Shown here piece by piece: positions 11,039 through 24,243 of a stretch of DNA of 64,000 nucleotides. Each line of letters begins with the position of its first letter. The stretch's first letter is position 1. The position numbers and the translations under genes were made by a program. The stretch is taken from positions 36,078,501 through 36,142,500 of the forward strand of contig NC_050098.1 in NCBI RefSeq assembly GCF_902167145.1, written 5' to 3'. The notes under the pieces were generated by a model, which was not told the DNA's origin, searched no databases, and was given only the letters and a program-made list of their open reading frames with translations. Source of the DNA: Zea mays (Eukaryota > Streptophyta > Magnoliopsida > Poales > Poaceae).

Positions 11039-12108
11039 TGTTAGAATTATAGGCATTTTCCGTATTATTTTAATTCCATAAATTAACATTATGATGATGA
11101 CATATAACAAATAATTAACTATAGAAATCGTGATTTCAAATTGATCCATACCAATATGGATCAAGAGAACATAGAGCATATGAATCATATAAATATAATA
11201 AGTATATAAACATGGTTCATGAATTATTATGGAACAACTAAAAATAAATATATAGCAATATAAACAACATGACTGTAAAACTAAAACAAACAGATATAAC
11301 ATATTATAAATGACAGAACAGAAGAGATAAATACATGACTACATATAAAACAGCAGAGGTGAATATATGAAACATATTTAATTTGCAGAACGCAAAATAG
11401 TAAGGAAATAAACTGATCATATCCTCCCATACGCTCTGATGATCCAGATCCTTGTCCAGCTTCCCTTGTCATGTCACCAGGAAGAAGACGTTTTGGGTAG
11501 TCGCGTAGACGCTCCCCAAAAACCTAATTGCCGATCCCCCGTGCAAGGTCTCGAACGACAAGGGCTCCGGAGGCACCTGCCCTCTCGCTTCTCTGTGCGC
11601 GCAGAGTCACGAGATGGGAACACTCTCACTTGCGGCTGGGTTGTGACTCTGAAATGGTGGTTCTATTCATGTGTACCAAGTGCCAGGGGTTCTCCTCTAT
11701 TTAACCTCTCGCAGAGGAAAGCTGAAGGAGAAGAGTCGCATGCGACACGCCAAGAGACGGGCAGCTGAAAGGCAACGGTCTCGCATGCAGCTGACGAAGA
11801 GACAAGCAGCTGAAAGGTTTACGCGGTTAGTGGGTGCTAAAAATTAACACAACCACACCACGCCCGCTCGCCTGCCTGCCTGCCTGCCTGCCTCGCCACG
11901 CCACGCCCGGCCCGGCCAGCGGCGGCGCGCGCGCGTGTGGCACGCCCTTGTCCGTTTCTTGACTTCTCAAGTTAGGTGGAATAATTCCCACCATATAAGT
12001 CAAGCCAACAGACCCTTGTACTTCCAATATGGTACTATTGGTATTCTCCACCACTACACACCATAGAGTTTATTCAATAAATGGGCCAAGCCCATAAAAG
12101 ATCCAACA
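11039..12108 (-). repeat. Copia element 3' LTR
   Basis: Reads TGTTGGATC...CTAACA on the minus strand (1070 bp). It is near-identical by eye to the LTR at 30253-31287. The main differences are a CTGC-repeat expansion near 11869-11892 present only here and scattered single bases, so the insertion looks fairly recent. Confidence 0.93.
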
Positions 12109-12122
12109 ATCCCCACCAAACT
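12109..12122 (-). other. Copia polypurine tract
   Basis: On the minus strand GTTTGGTGGGGAT directly precedes the 3' LTR, the expected place for the plus-strand primer. Confidence 0.75.
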
Positions 12123-12648
12123 CTAGGGTTTGTAATGATGAAGTATCAGAATTACAATCCTTTGATATACCAGTGTTTCGATGGAGACTGTTAAGTTGAA
12201 CATCCATCTAGAATAAGAGTTTCACTCATTCACAACTGAACAATGGACTAAGCCTTGAATTGACAGTTTTGTGCGAAATGAGATTCACTCAAATCCTTTG
12301 CTGATACTAGGCTGCAAAAGGGTATTCCCGCTGTTTAGAAGCATATAAGTCACACTTCAGTGACTTTCATGAGTATTTAGGGATTACCCAAGTCCCATAG
12401 ACTGTGACCAGCAGTCTGACTCATATATGTGTATTCCTCAAAAGATGTTCTGTAGGACAACATCTCACCTGTATAAGACTCTTGGAATACATTAAGGTAA
12501 AAACCATCTTGCCTTACAGATAGGAAAGATGTGCATCAGAAATGAGTTAAAGAAGGGATCTTTCCTCGCAATCTACTCCTAGCTTGTTTCTCCACTCTAC
12601 TTCACGGGATCTCCGATCACATAGAGTAGGTTACCACTAGAGTAGATC
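12123..12648 (-). other. Copia 3' untranslated region
   Basis: About 0.5 kb between the pol stop and the polypurine tract. No ORF recognised. Confidence 0.6.
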
Positions 12649-13086
12649 TCACATGGGTCTCATACCCATTTCTCTCGATGCACTTTCTATCACATTGCGT
12701 GACAGACCCTTAGTGAATTGATCTGCCAGATTATTCGATGTGTGGACATAATCCACCGTTATAACTCCGGAGTTTTTCAACTTTCTGACAGATTTTAATC
12801 TCCTCTTAACATGCCTTGTAGACTTCATGTTATTCCTAGAACTGTTAACCTTTGTAATCACAGTTTGATTGTCATAGTTCATGGAAATAGCCGGTATCGG
12901 TTTTTCAACTACCGTTAAGTCCAATAGGAAATCACGAAGCCACTCGGCCTCAGCCCCAGCAGTGTCTAATGCTACGAGTTCTGCTTCCATTGTAGACTTC
13001 GTTAAGATAGTCTGCTTGCAAGACTTCCAGGAAACAGCGCCACCTCCAAACAGAAACACATATCCGCTTGTGGCATAAAGCTCATC
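12649..13086 (-). pseudogene. Copia pol, C-terminal RNase H part
   Basis: Encodes the end of copia RNase H: TSGYVFLFGGGAVSW, the STMEAELVAL motif with its acidic residue, and the terminal HTSNNLADQFTKGL motif, ending at 12649. It is the downstream half of the gene interrupted at 13086/26749. Across the nested element the reading frame rejoins after counting the TCATC duplication once. This half has no stop. Confidence 0.9.
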
Positions 13087-14663
13087 TGTTGGGGACCATA
13101 ATTAGGGGTACCCTCAAGACTCCTAAATCTCAGCTGGTAACCCCCATCAGCACAAAGCTGCAAAGGCCTGATGGGTGCGATTAAGTCAAGGATCGGCCCA
13201 TTCGAGGGATGCGATCACGCCTCGCCTACGTCTCGCCCGAGGACCCCATCCAGCAACGGACACACCTTCGGCTTGCCCGAGGCCCAGTCTTCGCCAAGAA
13301 GCAACCTTGGCCAAGTCGCCACGCCAACCGACCGAATCATAGGGGCATTTAATGCAAAGGTGGCCTGACACCTTCATCTTGACGCGCGCCCTCCAGTCGA
13401 CAGAGCCGAAGTGACCGTAGTCACTTCGCCGCTCCACTGACCGGCCTGACAAGAGGACAGCGCCGCCTGCGCCGCTCTGACTGTTGTGCCACTTGACAGA
13501 GTGAGGCTGACAGCAGCCAAGTCCGGCCTCAGGCGCCATAGGAAACTCCGCTTCGCCCGACCCCAGGGCTCGGACTGGGGCTCAGCCCCGGAAGACGACG
13601 AACTTCGCTTCGCCCGACCCCAGGGCTCGGACTCGGGCTCAGCCCCGGAAGACGATGAACTTCGCTTCGCCCGACCCCAGGGCTCGGACTCGGGCTCAGC
13701 CCCGGAAGACGACGAACTCCGCTTCGCCCGACCCCAGGGCTCGGACTCAGGCTCAGCCCCGGAAGACGACGAACTCCACTTCGCCCGACCCTAGGGCTCG
13801 GACTCGGGCTCAGCCCCGGAAGACGATGAACTCCGCTTCGCCCGACCCCAGGGCTCGGACTCAGCCCTGGCCTCAGCCGACGGTCTCCGCCTCGCCCGAC
13901 CCAGGGGCTCGGACTCGACCTTGGCCTTGGAAGACAGACTCGACCTCGACCTTGGAGGAGCCTCCACCTCGCCCAACCCAGGGCTCGGACCGACCACGTC
14001 ATAGGAGGCGCCATCATTACCCTACCCCAAGCTGACTCAGGCTGTGGGGAACAAGACCGGCGTCCCATCTAGCTCGCTCCGCCAAACAAGTAATGATGGC
14101 GCCCCGCATGCTCCATGACGACAGCGGCTCTCAGCCCCCTTACGGAAGCAAGAGGACGTCAGCAAGGACCCGACAGCCCCGACAGCTGTCCTTCCGCCAG
14201 GCTCCGGCGCTCCTCCGACGGCCACGACACCACACGAACCGGGTGCCAAAACCTCTCCGGCTGCCACGATGGCATGTACTTAGGGCACTAGCTCTCCTCC
14301 GCTAGACACGTTAGCATACTGCTACACCCCCCATTGTACACCTGGATCCTTTCCTTACGCCTATAAAAGGAAGGTCCAGGGCACTCTTACAGAGGGTTGG
14401 CCGCGCGGGGAAGGACGGGACGGCGCTCGCGTAAGGTCGCTCGCTCCCTCCCGCGTGGACGCTTGTAACCCCCTACTGCAAGCGCACCCGACCTGGGCGT
14501 GGGGCAAACACGAAGGCCGCGGGTTTCACCTCTCACGCCTGCCTCCCTCCGGCTTCTTCCCCCCCCCCTTCGTGCTCCGTCTCGCGCCGACGCATCTGGG
14601 CTGGGGCACGCGGCGACAATTTACTCGTCGGTCCAGGGACCCCTTGGGTTCGAAACACCGACA
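13087..14663 (+). repeat. Huck-like 5' LTR
   Basis: TGTTGGGG...CACCGACA. TATA box CCTATAAAAGG at 14361-14371. It carries six 57-bp repeats against five in the 3' LTR. It lacks a 41-bp segment, after GCCTCGCC near 13227, that the 3' LTR has at about 25319-25359. Confidence 0.95.
13551..13892. repeat. Six 57-bp tandem repeats in the 5' LTR
   Basis: Units start CTTCGCCCGACCCCAGGGCT at 13551, 13608, 13665, 13722, 13779 and 13836. Because 57 is a multiple of three, several frames on both strands stay open across the array. These ORFs are a by-product of the repeat, not genes. Confidence 0.95.
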
Positions 14664-14665
14664 GT

Positions 14666-14683
14666 TGGCGCGTCAGGTAGGGG
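14666..14683 (+). other. Primer-binding site of the Huck-like element
   Basis: TGGCGCGTCAGGTAGGGG lies two bases after the LTR end, the position and TGG start expected for a tRNA 3'-end primer site. The tRNA was not identified with certainty. Confidence 0.8.
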
Positions 14684-14844
14684 CCTGCTGCGTGTTGACG
14701 AACAGCTTCCCGTCAAGCTCCAGATGGGCAGTCTCCAGCAACCTTTCCAGCCCGGGACGGTGTTCCGTTTCGGGAGTCTTGAGTTCATGTCCCTCGACGG
14801 CAGCTACGACATGATACTCCTTCCCCCGCCGCGCAACAGCGACA

Positions 14845-17226
14845 ATGGCGGCCGACAACCCGCCCACCGGCGGCGGAATCGACGACGTCTTCCCCACGTG
14901 GTGGAAGAACAACATTCGGGCTTGTACCGTCCCCTCACCCGCCGATGGAGGAGGAGGCGGGGCAACCAAGGCCAAGCAGGAGGCGGCACTTCGTCGGCTG
15001 TCGAGTGAGTCGACGGCGCCGGCGCCCCAACTGGGGGCACGTCGGGCATCGTCCTCGCGTCTGAGACGAAGACGAGCGCCGTCTCCCCGCAACACGCCAA
15101 CCCCAAGCAAACGGACGACGCCAGCGCGCTCGCAAAGGACTTGCTGGGCGTCACCCTCGTACCTGAGACGACGGTGCAGTCAGCCCCAGACGTGACTTCG
15201 TCACCGCCCGTCGACCAAGAGGTACCGACCGATTCCCATCTCGTGCCTTTTGGATTCGGCCTCGACCCACCAAGCGACTTCGCTTCGGTGGACACCCTCA
15301 TAGAGGCGAGTCCAAACCCTCTGGGGTATCGTATGCGGTCACCCTAGGAACGGCTGACGGCCGTCTCGACCTACGGGCCCTCGGGGTCCAAGGAAGATGA
15401 CGAGCCCGACTTCTGTTGGGATTTCTCCGGACTTGGTAACCCCAGTGCCATGCGGGACTTTATGACCGCGTGCGACTACTGCCTTTCCGACTGTTCCGAC
15501 GGTAGCCGCAGCCTCGGCGACGAGGACTGCGGCCCAAGTCGTGAATGTTTCCACGTCGATCTAGGGGGTCCCGACGAAGGCAACCATCTTGGTATGCCAG
15601 AGAACGGTGATCTCCCTAGGCCTGTGCCTCGCGTTGACATCCTTCGGGAGCTAGTTGTGGTCGTCGTCCCGGCGGGGGGTCATGACCCACAGCTCGAGCA
15701 AATCCGCAAGATGCAGGCCAGGCTCGACGAGGGAGCAGGAACGCTTGAGCCGATCCGCCAGGACATCGGGCAGGAATGGGCGGGCCAACCTCCGGTCGGA
15801 GAAGTGCGTCATCTCCCCCAGGGCTTCCAGCACCGCATCGCCGATGATGTCAGGGTAAGGCCGCCACCGACTTCCAGTGGAGTCGGCCAGAACCTGGCTG
15901 CAGCGGCAATACTTCTCCGCGCAATGCCGGAGCCATCAACCACCGAGGGGCGGCGTATCCAGGGAGAGCTCAAGAATCTCCTGGAGGACGCCGCGGTCCG
16001 ACGGGCCGAAAGCTCCGCCTCCCGAAGGCAGGGGTACCCTTCGGAACATCGCGCCGCGACTTCCCGATTCATGCGGGAAGCCTCGGTCCACACCGGGCGC
16101 ACGCGCAACACAGCGTCTGCGGCCCCGGGTCGCCTCGGCAACGAGCACCATCACCGCAACCGTCGGGCCCACCTCGACGAGAGGGTGCACCGAGGCTACC
16201 ACCCCAGGCGTGGGGGACGCTACGACAGCGGGAAGGATCGGAGTCCCTCGCCCGAACCACCCGGTCCGCAGGCTTTCAGCCGCGCCATACGACGGGCGCC
16301 GTTCCCGACTCGGTTCCGAACCCCGACTACTATCACAAAGTACTCGGGGGAGACGAGACCGGAACTGTGGCTCGCGGACTACCGGCTGGCCTGCCAACTG
16401 GGTGGAACGGACGATGACAACCTCATCATCCGCAACCTCCCCCTGTTCCTTTCCGACACCGCTCGCACCTGGCTGGAGCACCTGCCTCCGGGGCAGATCT
16501 CCAACTGGGACGACCTGGTCCAGGCCTTCGCCGGCAATTTACAGGGCATGTACGTGCGCCCTGGAAACTCCTAGGATCTCCGAAGCTGCCGCCAGCAGCC
16601 AGGAGAATCTCTCCGGGACTACATCCGACGATTCTCGAAGCAGCGCACCGAGCTGCCCAACATCACCGATCCGGATGTAATCGGCGCGTTCCTCGCCGGC
16701 ACCACCTACCGCGACCTGGTGAGCAAGCTGGGTCGCAAGACCCCCACCAGGGCGAGCGAGCTGATGGACATCGCCACCAAGTTCGCCTCTGGCCAGGAGG
16801 CGGTTGAGGCCATCTTCCGGAAGGACAAGCAGCCCCAGGGCCGCCCACCGGAAGATGTCCCCGAGGCGTCAATTCAACGCGGCGCCAAGAAGAAAGGCAA
16901 GAAGAAGTCGCAAGCAAAACGCGACGCCACCGACGCGGACCTTGTCGCCGCCGCCGAGTACAAGAACCCTCGGAAACCTCCCGGAGGTGCCAACCTCTTC
17001 GACAAGATGCTCAAGGAGTCGTGCCCCTATCATCAGGGGGCCGTCAAGCACACCCTTGAGGAGTGCGCCATGCTTCGGCACCACTTTCACAAGGCCGGGC
17101 CACCCGCGGAGGGTGGCAGGGCTCGCGACGACAACAAGAAGGAAGATCACCAGGCAGGAGAGTTCCCCGAGGTCCACGACTGCTTCATGATCTACGGTTG
17201 GCAAGTGGCGAACACCTCGGCTCGGC
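14845..17226 (+). pseudogene. Huck-like gag
   Basis: ATG at 14845 opens the probable N-terminus (MAADNPPTGGG). The frame appears to shift by one base near 14990-15010, and from there a single frame continues through gag and pol to 21221. Recognisable parts are an acidic N-terminal region, an Arg/Pro/Ser-rich stretch (about 15990-16260), a retrotransposon gag core near 16330-16680 (TRPELWLADYRLACQLGG, ARTWLEHLPPGQISNWDDL), and a zinc-knuckle-like Cys-X2-His-X5-His-X4-Cys at about 17020-17070. Stops interrupt the frame at 15345-15347 and 16572-16574 (both TAG). Gag would form the particle in the cytoplasm. Confidence 0.85.
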
Positions 17227-20200
17227 ACCGCAAGCGAGAGCGTCGGGAGGTCTGTTCGGTTAAGGTGGCGGCGCCAGTCTCCCTAGAATGGTTTGACAAG
17301 CCCATCACCTTCGACCAAGACGACCACCCCGACCGCGTGCCGAGCCCGGGGAAATACACGCTCATTGTCGACCCCGTCATCGGCAACGTCAGGCTCACCA
17401 AGGTCCTCATGGATGGAGGCAGCAGCCTCAACATCATCTACGCCGAGACCCTCGGGCTCCTGCGGATCGATCTGTCCTCAGTTCGGGCAGGCGCTGCGCC
17501 TTTCCACGGGATCATCCCCGGGAAGCGCGTCCAGCCCCTCGGACGACTCGATCTACCCGTCCGCTTTGGGACACCCTCCAACTTCAAAAGGGAGATCCTC
17601 ACGTTCGAAGTGGTCGGGTTTCGAGGAACCTACCACGCAGTGCTAGGGAGGCCATGCTACGCCAAGTTCATGGTCGTCCCCAACTACACCTACCTCAAGC
17701 TCATGATACCGGGCCCCAACGGGGTCATCACCATCGGCCCCACGTACCGACACGCGTACGAATGCGACGTGGAGTGCGTGGAGTACGCCGAGGCCCTCGC
17801 CGAATCCGAGGCCCTCATCGCTGACCTGGAGAGCCTCTCTAAGGAGGCGCCAGACGTGAAGCGCCACGCCGGCAACTTCGAGCCAGCGGAGACAGTTAAA
17901 TCCGTCCCTCTCGACCCCAGCAACGACGCCTCCAAGCAGATCCGGATCGGCTCCGAGCTTGATCCCAAATAGGAAGCAGTGCTCGTCGACTTTCTCCGTG
18001 CAAACGCCGACGTTTTCGCGTGGAGTCCCTCGGACATGCCCGGCATACCGAGGGATGTCGCCAAGCACTCGCTGGATATCCGAGCTGGAGCCCGACCCGT
18101 GAAGCAGCCTCTGCGCCGATTTGACGAAGAAAAGCGCAGAGCCATAGGCGAGGAGATCCACAAGCTAATGGCAGCAGGATTCATCAAAGAGGTATTCCAT
18201 CCCGAATGGCTTGCCAACCCTGTTCTTGTGAGAAAGAAAGGAGGGAAATGGCGGATGTGTGTAGACTACACTGGTCTAAACAAAGCATGTCCGAAAGTTC
18301 CCTACCCTCTGCCTCGCATCGATCAAATCGTGGATTCCACTGCTGGGTGCGAAACCCTATCTTTCCTCGATGCCTACTCAGGGTATCACCAAATTAGGAT
18401 GAAAGAGTCCGACCAGCTCGCGACTTCTTTCATCACACCTTTCGGCATGTACTGCTATGTTACCATGTCGTTCGGTTTGAGGAATGCGGGTGCAACATAC
18501 CAAAGGTGCATGAACCACGTGTTCGGCGAACACATTGGCCGAACGGTCGAGGCCTACGTCGATGACATCGTAGTCAAGACGAGGAAAGCCTCTGACCTCC
18601 TTTCCGACCTTGAAGCGACATTCCGATGTCTCAAGGCGAAAGGCGTGAAGCTCAATCCCGAGAAGTGTGTCTTCGGGGTTCCCCGAGGCATGCTCTTGGG
18701 GTTCATCATCTCCGAGCGGGGCATCGAGGCCAACCCGGAGAAGATCGCGGCCATCACCAGCATGGGGCCCATCAAGGACTTGAAAGGCGTACAGAGAGTC
18801 ACGGGATGCCTTGCGGCTCTGAGCCGTTTCATCTCGCGCCTCGGCGAAAGAGGCCTGCCTCTGTACCGCCTCTTAAGGAAGGCCGAGTGCTTCACTTGGA
18901 CCCTTGAGGCCGAGGAAGCCCTCGGGAACCTGAAGGCGCTCCTCACGAACGCGCCCATCTTGGTGCCCCCCGCTGCCGGAGAAGCCCTCTTGATCTACGT
19001 CGCCGCGACAACTCAGGTGGTTAGCGCCGCGATCGTAGTTGAGAGACGAGAAGAGGGGCATGCATTGCCCGTCCAGAGGCCAGTCTACTTCATCAGCGAG
19101 GTACTGTCCGAGACCAAGATCCGCTACCCACAAATTCAGAAGCTCCTGTACGCGGTGATCCTGACACGACGGAAGTTGCGACACTACTTCGAGTCTCATC
19201 CGGTAACTGTGGTGTCATCCTTCCCCCTGGGGGAGATCATCCAGTGCCGAGAGGCCTCGGGTAGAATTGCAAAGTGGGCGGTGGAAATCATGGGCGAGAC
19301 GATCTCGTTCACCCCTCGGAAGGCCATCAAGTCCTAGGTCTTGGCGGACTTTGTGGCTGAATGGGTCGACACCCAGCTCCCAACAGCTCCGATCCAACCG
19401 GAACTCTGGACCATGTTCTTCGACGGGTCGCTGATGAAGACAGGAGCATGCGCAGGCCTGCTCTTCATCTCTCCCCTCGGGAAGCACCTACGCTACGTGC
19501 TATGCCTCCACTTCCCGGCGTCCAACAATGTGGCCGAGTACGAGGCTCTGGTCAACGGGTTGCACATCGCCATCGAGCTAGGGGTCCGACGCCTCGACGC
19601 TCGCGGTGACTCGCAGCTCGTCATCGACCAAGTCATGAAGAACTCCCACTGCCGCGACCCGAAGATGGAAGCCTACTGCGATGAGGTTCGGCGCCTGGAA
19701 AACAAGTTCTACGGGCTCGAGCTCAACCACGTCGCCCAGCGCTACAACGAGACTGCGGACGAGCTGGCTAAAATAGCCTCGGGGCAAACAACGGTTCCCC
19801 CGGACGTCTTCTCCCGAGACTTGCATCAACCCTCCGTCAAGACCGACGACACGCCCGAGCCTGAGAAGGCCTCGGCCCAGCCCGAGGCACCCTCGGCTCA
19901 ATTTGAGGCACCCTCGGCTCGGCCTGAGGTACCCTCGGCCCCCGAGGGTGAGGCACTGCGCATCGAGGAGGAGCGGAGCGGGGTCACGCCTAATCAAAAC
20001 TGGCAGACCCCATACCTGCAATATCTCCACCGAGGAGAGCTACCCCTCGATCGAGCCGAAGCTCGGCGGTTGGCGCGGCGCGCCAAGTCGTTCGTCTTGC
20101 TGGGAGACGGGAAGGAGCTCTACCACCGCAGCCCCTCGGGCATCCTCCAGCGATGCATTTCCATCGCCGAAGGCCAGGAGCTCCTACAAGAGATACACTC

Positions 20201-21221
20201 GGGGGCTTGCGGCCATCACGCAACACCTCGAGGCCTTGTTGGAAACGCCTTCCGACAAGGTTTCTACTGGCCGACGGCGGTGGCCGACGCCACTAGAATT
20301 GTCCGCACCTGCGAAGGGTGTCAGTTCTACGCAAGGCAGACCCACCTGCCCGCTCAGGCTCTGCAGACCATACCCATCACCTGGTCGTTTGTTGTGTGGG
20401 GTCTGGACCTAGTCGGCCCCTTGCAGAAGGCACCCGGGGGCTACATGCACCTGTTGGTCGCCATCGACAAATTCTCCAAGTGGATCGAGGTCCGACCCCT
20501 AAACAGCATCAGGTCCGAACAGGCGGTGGCGTTCTTCACCAACATCATCCATCGCTTTGGGGTCCCGAACTCCATCATCACCGACAACGGCACCCAGTTC
20601 AACGGCAGAAAGTTCCTGGACTTCTGCGAGGATCACCACATCCGGGTGGACTGGGCCGCCGTGGCTCACCCCATGACGAATGGGCGGGTAGAACGTGCCA
20701 ACGGCATGATTCTGCAAGGACTCAAGCCTCGGATCTACAACGACCTCAACAAGTTCGGCAAGCGATGGATGAAGGAACTCCCCTCGGTGGTCTGGAGTCT
20801 GAGGACAACGCCGAGCCGAGCCACGGGCTTCACATCGTTCTTTCTAGTCTATGGGGCCGAGGCCATCTTGCCCACAGACTTAGAATACGGTTCCCCGAGG
20901 ACGAGGGCCTACGCCGACCAAAGCAATCAAGCTAATCGAGAAGACTCACTGGACCAGCTGGAAGAGGCTCGGGACATGGCCTTACTACACTCGGCGCGGT
21001 ACCAGCATTCCCTACGACGCTACCACGCCCGAGGGGTTCGGTCCCGAGACCTCCAGGTGGACGACCTGGTGCTTCGGCTGCGACAAGACGCCCGAGGGCG
21101 GCACAAGCTCACGCCTCCCTGGGAAGGGTCGTTCGTCGTCGCCAAGGTTCTGAAGCCCGGAACGTACAAGCTGGCCAACAGTCAAGGCGAGGTCTATAGC
21201 AACGCTTGGAACATCCGATAG
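17227..21221 (+). pseudogene. Huck-like pol: protease, RT, dual RNase H, integrase
   Basis: It continues the gag frame. Retropepsin has the motif MDGGSS near 17409 in place of the usual DTG/DSG, as in other Tat elements. RT shows FLDAYSGYHQI and YVDDIVV (near 18557). It is followed by the degenerate native RNase H and then a second RNase H with acidic residues in FFDGS, VAEYEAL, GDSQLV and ETADEL (19420-19770); this second domain is typical of the Tat lineage. Integrase has the His/Cys zinc finger (GHH...CEGCQ, 20210-20320) and the D-D-E residues in GLDLVG, TDNGTQF and GRVERANG. TAG stops at 17970-17972 and 19335-19337 break the frame before RT and before the second RNase H. The C-terminus ends NAWNIR. 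Confidence 0.92.
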
Positions 21222-21472
21222 CTACGTCGCTTCTACCCTTAAGATGCTTTCAAGTCGTTCATACACCTCGTTCACACACAAAGTCTAGTCATCAAGGAAG
21301 GGTCAGCCTTGCCTCGGCAAAGCCCGACCCTCCCTCGGGGGCTAAAAGGGGGGAACCCCCTCTGCGTCAAAATTTTCCTCGGAAAAAGATCTTTTCTGCC
21401 AGAATGTCTTTCGTGCTTTTTGACTACTTCGAAAGTGGATCCTGAAAACGACGGAGTACACGTAAGCAGCCA

Positions 21473-22400
21473 AGGCTGACCGAGCCAAGGGACTCCTATG
21501 CCTCCGGGATACGGATACCTCACTCATTACCTTCTGCGATAAGTAACTCGCGCTCGGATAGGTGATTCCGCAGACCGAACAAGTCTTCACGCTCGAAAGC
21601 TCCTCTGCCGAAACGATTTTTCGGGCCTTCTCGACTGCGTCGGTGACAGAACCCTATGGACGAGTAAGAGTGCGCATAAGCGGCAAGGCCGACCGAGCCG
21701 AGGGATTCCTACGCCTCCGGGATACGGATACCTCACTCATCACCTTCCGTGAAAAGTAACTCTCGCTCGCACAAACAATTCTGTTACCGACAAATAGGTC
21801 TAGATACTCGAAACAAGAGGAAAAGAAACGCAGCTTTACAACACGACGATGGTGTATTTGTGCCTCGGCGGCCGCAGAAAACATACACACACTACAAGAT
21901 AATCCAATCCTGCAGGCTCGGATCTTGACAGTTGAAGGGAGCAGCAGCACCCTCGGCGTCAACTACACCTTCGGCGAGGTCCGACCTAGACTTGGACGGC
22001 GACGCGGTCGGAGGATCTCCACTCCGAAGGACGACATCAGCACCACGCCCGGGCCATCGCTGCCAGGGCCTTCTCCAGGAATCCGGCTCGAGCAGACGGC
22101 TCAGGCCGGTCACCCCGAAGCCTCAGCCAGCTGTCCCCCGAGGACATCGGCTCGGCTTGTGGCCTCGGCAACTCAACTCCGGCGTCGATCCCGCCAGTGG
22201 ACGACCCAGCCAGGCTCCGGCCGACCAAATCTTCTTTTCGAAGCCAACTCTGCCTGTGTTCGTGCTGACACCGCTACCTCTGGCCGAGGGTTTCCTTTAA
22301 CTAAGCAAGAGAAGCCTCGGACGGCAAGGCCGACCGAGCCGAGGGACTCCTACGCCTCCGGGATACGGATACCTCACTCGTCACCTTTGCACGAGGCGAC
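21473..22400 (+). repeat. Three dispersed 70-80-bp repeats
   Basis: Copies begin AAGGC(T/C)GACCGAGCC at about 21473, 21687 and 22327 and share GGGATACGGATACCTCACTC followed by CACCTT or a variant. They are spaced 214 and 640 bases apart, not in tandem. Confidence 0.85.
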
Positions 22401-24243
22401 TCACGCTTGGTGAAGCGGTTCAGATAGCCGACAGGCGAGTCTTAGTGCTCGAAATGAGGAAAAAACACGACTCCGTGCCGTAAATACATACATGTTCAGG
22501 CCCCGACAGCCACAATGAACAAGACACCGGCACTCAAGGTGCCATTACAAATGGAACTCCGGTTCCACCTCCGCAGGTACGAACAATCCCACGATTGGGG
22601 GGCCTGCGGAGCAACAGAAGGCCGACGGATGGCTCGCCGTCGCCCGCTCCAGCAGCAGCGACGACGACGACTTCTGCTCCAGGGAACCGAACAGCAGCAG
22701 CGATGACCTCAGGGCGGATGCTGCTGCCATAAGGCCCTCGCCCATGCCCTCACTCGAGAGGCAAGGACGAGCAGAAGGCCGTAGAGTTGGAGGTCAGTCC
22801 GTGGGCGGCACCGGCTATCTCGTTGGCGGAGAAACCTCTTCCGGCTACCGTGGCGGAAGGCGGCGCCGGAAGCGGCTCCGAAGCCACTCGGGTCAGAGAG
22901 CCGGGCACGCGGCAGCTGCCAGCGCCACGAACGGCGAACGCCCTTCCCCCCGATCACTGAGGGAAGGAGCGGGCCACCGCCCGCGCAGGGACCGACCCCA
23001 ACTCGGCGCACTCCCCTCACCAGCACTGATGATGAACATCCTTGAAGCTGAGGGAGGGGCAGAGGCCGCAGCCCGACTTGCTTCTCCCCACCCAGGGGCT
23101 GGTGGTCACCGTCTTGGGTGACCACCGGCGAGGGGATGCAGCCGGGCCGCCTGATGAAAATCCTTGAAGCCGAACGATGGCTGAAAGGTACCAACTTCCA
23201 CGAAGTTGTGTTCCTCCAACGACAAGGCGGAAGGATTGCGGGTGTTCCCCATTCGGGGGCTCGGAAGGTAGAAAGACGCGATGCATAAGGGAGCGCAAAG
23301 ACGTGGTCGCCTTTCAAGGGGATCACCCTCCTTTTTAAAGGTGATTCTCCCCACTTGCGTCCTCACCCATCGCGGGCTGAGTCTTCTCCAACACGCTCCA
23401 AGGTCCTCCCCCTACGGCACGGGGGCTGGGTCCCACGCGTCATGCAAGCTGGCCCAGGGCAGAAGAAGCCAAACCGCCGCGCGCGGTGCATGCAACTGCC
23501 CAGCGGTTACAAGCATTCCTCCACTTTCCCGCAGACCACGGGTGAAAGGGCGGACAACCATGTAGTCGGCATGCAACCGCGCCAAGAGGGCGCACCCCTC
23601 CGACTCCAACGCGCCCAGCATGGTGGCCCAGGCCCACACGTCATGCAATCGGCGCGCCGGTTGCTACGTGCGAGCAACTGCACCGCCACTAGCGCCACTA
23701 CCGCGCCTCCTCGACTGCGGAACCAGTACCGCGACTCGAGGCAACCCTGCGTATGACCCAACAGTGCCAGCCAGGCGCATCAGTCACAGGCCAGTCAGCC
23801 GCGGGAGAAGGCGCGACGGTCGATGCGGCCAAAAATGGGCCGACAGTAATGGCGGTGGCAGGCGAGCCGAAGCAGCGGTCACGTCGTCAGCCAAGCTCAT
23901 GTCCCCTCATGGGACAGCGGGAGAACCCTCTCCCATGGCGTGAAGACGGCGCACCCATGTTCCGTTCCGCGAACGGCTCGCGCACGCGCAACGGCTGCCC
24001 CGTGAACCACTCGTCCCGTCGCATTAACTCCGCGGCGGGACAGGCGGCACCTTTGGCAGGAGAAGCGAGCGACGCTTCGCCTTCGCCATAATGACCGCGT
24101 CAAAAAAGGTACGCTACGACATCTCGATTTCATATTTTTTTTCCCTTTTCCTCTTTCTCTCTCTTACAACAGGGACCGGGAAAGGGGGATACCTCGAAAG
24201 GGATCCTTCTCCGCGACGGAAACGGGCCCCGAGCCCCCCTACC

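Noticed and set aside
13551..13892. Regular repeat array considered as CRISPR-like
   Set aside because: The units are contiguous without unique spacers and lie in an LTR of a plant retrotransposon.
13486..14068. Several 100-180-codon ORFs on both strands of the Huck-like LTR (and their copies at 25509-26101)
   Set aside because: They are simple translations of 57-bp repeats, whose length is a multiple of three; not genes.
22709..23326. 205-codon minus-strand ORF in the 3' region of the Huck-like element
   Set aside because: Arg/Pro/Gly-rich composition as expected from a chance ORF in GC-rich DNA; no domain recognised and no promoter-like context.
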